Origin: Cognatishimia coralii | GTDB taxonomy: Bacteria; Pseudomonadota; Alphaproteobacteria; Rhodobacterales; Rhodobacteraceae | Direction of reading: 5' to 3' | DNA: 64,000 nt | Assembly: GCF_037478305.1 (NCBI RefSeq) | Contig: NZ_JBBGAZ010000001.1 | Coordinates: forward strand, 434,001 to 498,000 | Shown: in pieces, positions 62,530-64,000 of the stretch | Numbering within the stretch: the stretch's first letter is position 1 | Layout: the number at the start of each line of letters is the position of its first letter | Program-made: the position numbers and the translations under genes | The notes under the pieces: model-generated | The model's input: only the letters and a program-made list of their open reading frames with translations | Databases searched by the model: none | What the model was told of the DNA's origin: nothing

Positions 62530-62640
62530 TTAAGCCAAAAAACCCGATTTGTTCGAGTTCGCGCGGGGGCCAGACAGTCGCGCCGTAATGTACCAGACAA
62601 TCAGTCCAGAAATCACAGCAGTGGCGATTGTCTTTGTCAT
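62530..62640 (-). CDS. 36-aa membrane protein, prophage
   Basis: MTKTIATAVISGLIVWYITA then RLSGPRANSNKSGFLA: a single helix followed by a basic, Asn/Ser-rich tail. GGGTGGAAAC precedes the ATG. It is the first gene after the terminator that separates it from the ATPase. Confidence 0.62.
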   Translation of the reverse strand: MTKTIATAVISGLIVWYITARLSGPRANSNKSGFLA

Positions 62641-62654
62641 GTTTCCACCCATTC

Positions 62655-62685
62655 AAAAGGCCCCTGCGCTCATCACACAGGGGCC
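62655..62685 (-). terminator. terminator between ATPase and capsid genes
   Basis: The stem GGCCCCTG / CAGGGGCC, read on the minus strand, is followed by TTTT. It lies downstream of the ATPase gene and just upstream of the small membrane and capsid genes, so those probably have their own promoter or depend on antitermination. Confidence 0.72.
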
Positions 62686-62716
62686 AATTAATGGGGCGAG
62701 TTCACACTTGGCAAAT

Positions 62717-62744
62717 CTACCTAGGGTTATCCTACCCTACGTAG
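62717..62744. promoter_or_regulatory. 28-base interrupted palindrome downstream of the ATPase gene
   Basis: Arms CTACCTAGGGT and ACCCTACGTAG match at 10 of 11 positions around a 6-base spacer. It sits 10 bases after the ATPase stop and before the terminator. It could be an operator or promoter element for the capsid genes, or an RNA hairpin. Confidence 0.55.
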
Positions 62745-62754
62745 GAAAATTGCC

Positions 62755-63393
62755 CTATTTGAAAGAAAGTTTACCTTTCGTGTGTTTCCCCTGTTTTTCG
62801 TGGATGTAATCAAGGTTTTGCAGCAGCGCGATGTGGCTTTCAGGCAAGCCGACCTCATGAGACGCCGCCTTAAGATCGCGCGGCCCCTTTTGGCGCAGCA
62901 CAACGGTTTCGTCAGTGTTCCCTCTGAATCTGGTGGACACCTCGGCAATCCTTTGGCTCAGGCCGTAGATTTCAATCCCATAGTGACGGCCACGGCTGCA
63001 CGCATTGGCAAAGCCCGGACATTTCACGTCACCACCATGGACCGGAAACGACAGATTCATTTCCTCAACCACCAGCGTGACAGGCATACCACCGCCCTGA
63101 TCCTTGAATGGTTGCTGCGCCGCAAACAGAAGGCGACAGAGCGCAGATAGCTCACGCGGCTCATTGCCCGCGCGCGGCACATAACGCACCGTGAACCCCT
63201 GCCAGTTATCCCGCATGGCAATGCGCACCTGTTCGGGTGACGTGGCCCTTACCTTACATAGGGGGCCGTATTCGTCCAAAGGATCAAACACCACGAGGCG
63301 CTTTTGCCCCTTGATCCGCTTCTTTACGTATGAGGATTTCCCTGACCCGGACGCACCCCAGACACCTATGCGGCCAACGTTTGACTTACTCAT
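62755..63393 (-). CDS. P9-type genome-packaging ATPase, prophage
   Basis: A 212-aa FtsK/HerA-like ATPase. Walker A is GASGSGKS at residues 13-20, Walker B PVTLVVEE around 104-111, and RGRHYGIEIYGLSQRIAEV (about 135-153) fits the sensor region of packaging ATPases of tailless, membrane-containing viruses such as PM2 and PRD1. The length is right for that group and far below terminases. The start overlaps the upstream gene (ATGA). Confidence 0.85.
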   Translation of the reverse strand: MSKSNVGRIGVWGASGSGKSSYVKKRIKGQKRLVVFDPLDEYGPLCKVRATSPEQVRIAMRDNWQGFTVRYVPRAGNEPRELSALCRLLFAAQQPFKDQGGGMPVTLVVEEMNLSFPVHGGDVKCPGFANACSRGRHYGIEIYGLSQRIAEVSTRFRGNTDETVVLRQKGPRDLKAASHEVGLPESHIALLQNLDYIHEKQGKHTKGKLSFK

Positions 63394-63971
63394 GCCGCCA
63401 CCTGTTCATTGTCCAAGAACGCCGATGGATCACCAGACGGCCTTTGCTCAGGCGGAGCCTCGGCGGCTGGCGCGACAGGACGCGGCGGCGGGGCGCGGCG
63501 CGCCATCATAATTTGACGCACGACCATCACCTTGCCTGCGATGAACGGCCCCGCCACGAACAAATGCGCCAAGGTTTCACTCTGGGGCATCAGCGCAGCC
63601 GGGTAGTAGATTTCCAGCAAGGCATAGACGCTATCAGACGCAGCGCGCGCACCAGCTTCCTCATCAGGCGCAATGCCGAGCGGCTTAAAGTCGCGCATCA
63701 TCTGACCCGGCAAATCAAAGGCCGTCTTAAACACCAGCCAAAAAGCATCACGTGTGATCTGTTCAGGCTCGGGGTTTAATCTAGGATCGTCCAGGTCATC
63801 CAGATTAATCGGCGCATCCGGGTCCACATAGTCCGAATCCAAATCCGGCATCTGGATTGCGTCAAGGTGCGAGCCATCATCAGGCGAAGGCGCTGAATGG
63901 GTCGTCTCGATCCGGGTGCTTTGAAACTCCGGTGTCTGTTCCGATTGGTTCGGCGGCGTCGGCAGGCTCAT
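63390..63971 (-). CDS. 193-aa prophage protein of unknown function
   Basis: An acidic, Pro/Asp-rich N-terminal half (about 1-70) precedes a helical region (about 72-160, EQITRDAFWLVFKTAF, ALLEIYYPAALMPQSETL) and a Pro/Ala-rich tail. No family is recognised. GAGG lies 9 bases before the ATG at 63971. It overlaps the ATPase gene and may be a virion or replication-linked protein. Confidence 0.62.
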   Translation of the reverse strand: MSLPTPPNQSEQTPEFQSTRIETTHSAPSPDDGSHLDAIQMPDLDSDYVDPDAPINLDDLDDPRLNPEPEQITRDAFWLVFKTAFDLPGQMMRDFKPLGIAPDEEAGARAASDSVYALLEIYYPAALMPQSETLAHLFVAGPFIAGKVMVVRQIMMARRAPPPRPVAPAAEAPPEQRPSGDPSAFLDNEQVAA

Positions 63972-63999
63972 GGCTCTTTACCTCATCAATGTTTTCTTG
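63880..63999 (-). other. open frame entering from the right edge (partial)
   Basis: A minus-strand frame runs in from beyond the window (reading QENIDEVKSHEPADAA... and ending DDPFSAFA) and stops at 63880, inside the first part of the 193-aa gene. It may be the end of an upstream prophage gene with a long overlap, or chance. It cannot be decided without the flanking sequence. Confidence 0.3.
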
Positions 64000-64000
64000 G

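Noticed and set aside
56229..64000. A tailed prophage or a gene transfer agent
   Set aside because: No terminase, portal, major tail or baseplate genes, and the ATPase is the small P9 type. Gene transfer agents of Rhodobacterales are tailed and much different.
1..64000. CRISPR arrays, insertion sequences and rRNA genes
   Set aside because: No spaced short repeats, transposase genes or rRNA stretches were recognised anywhere in the window.

Overview
This is chromosomal DNA of a marine alphaproteobacterium of the Rhodobacteraceae (Roseobacter group). The signs are a DMSP demethylase gene (dmdA) followed by acuI, a trgA-trgB-cysK tellurite locus, a ChpT-like phosphotransferase, an alphaproteobacterial SspB, and a circularly permuted two-piece tmRNA. 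About 55.5 kb is ordinary host chromosome. The last 8 kb is the left part of an integrated tailless virus (prophage) that runs off the right edge.

Layout. 0.1-6.0 kb: a TfoX-C protein, a possible 38-aa peptide and a branched-chain amino-acid ABC operon read leftward (binding protein, livG, livF, livH, livM). 6.5-8.7 kb: secreted sugar dehydrogenase and a convergent GlxA-type regulator. 8.8-12.4 kb: DAHP synthase, yicC, gmk, gamma-carbonic anhydrase. 12.5-19.8 kb: phosphate regulon phoR-pstSCAB-phoU-phoB with a Pho box before pstS. 19.9-27.9 kb: tRNA with anticodon CAU, a tyrosine phosphatase, purM-purN, rnd, lipoprotein, sufE, an RHH/DUF4169/fumC operon, a methyltransferase and sspB. 28-31.6 kb: chrB-chrA, ssrA, a small conserved gene and a GntR regulator. 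31.6-35.3 kb: a DUF2182-DUF1326 pair, then dmdA-acuI. 35.4-40.6 kb: HIT protein, class V aminotransferase, trgA, trgB, cysK, AlaX-type editing protein. 40.6-43.6 kb: tRNA-Ser(CGA), DUF2059 protein, alpha/beta hydrolase with divergent LysR. 43.7-55.6 kb: rplU-rpmA, LysE exporter, GNAT, obgE, proB, proA, chpT, DUF3553 protein, olsB-olsA, rpsB-tsf, a LuxR-type protein and aroQ.

Prophage (about 55.6 kb to the right edge). A compact leftward set of genes, most of them overlapping or nearly touching, encodes a P9-type packaging ATPase, a 268-aa protein read here as a double jelly-roll major capsid protein, many small single-helix membrane proteins, a 692-aa fibre or spike, a lytic transglycosylase and a holin-like protein. 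No terminase, portal or tail genes are visible. This matches the layout of membrane-containing, PM2-like (corticovirus-type) viruses. A convergent coiled-coil/HTH gene marks the left end. The right end, with any integrase and replication genes, lies beyond the window.

All functions are read from sequence patterns and remembered family features; no database search was run. Starts were moved from the longest open frame to the first codon with a fitting ribosome binding site wherever the sequence allowed.
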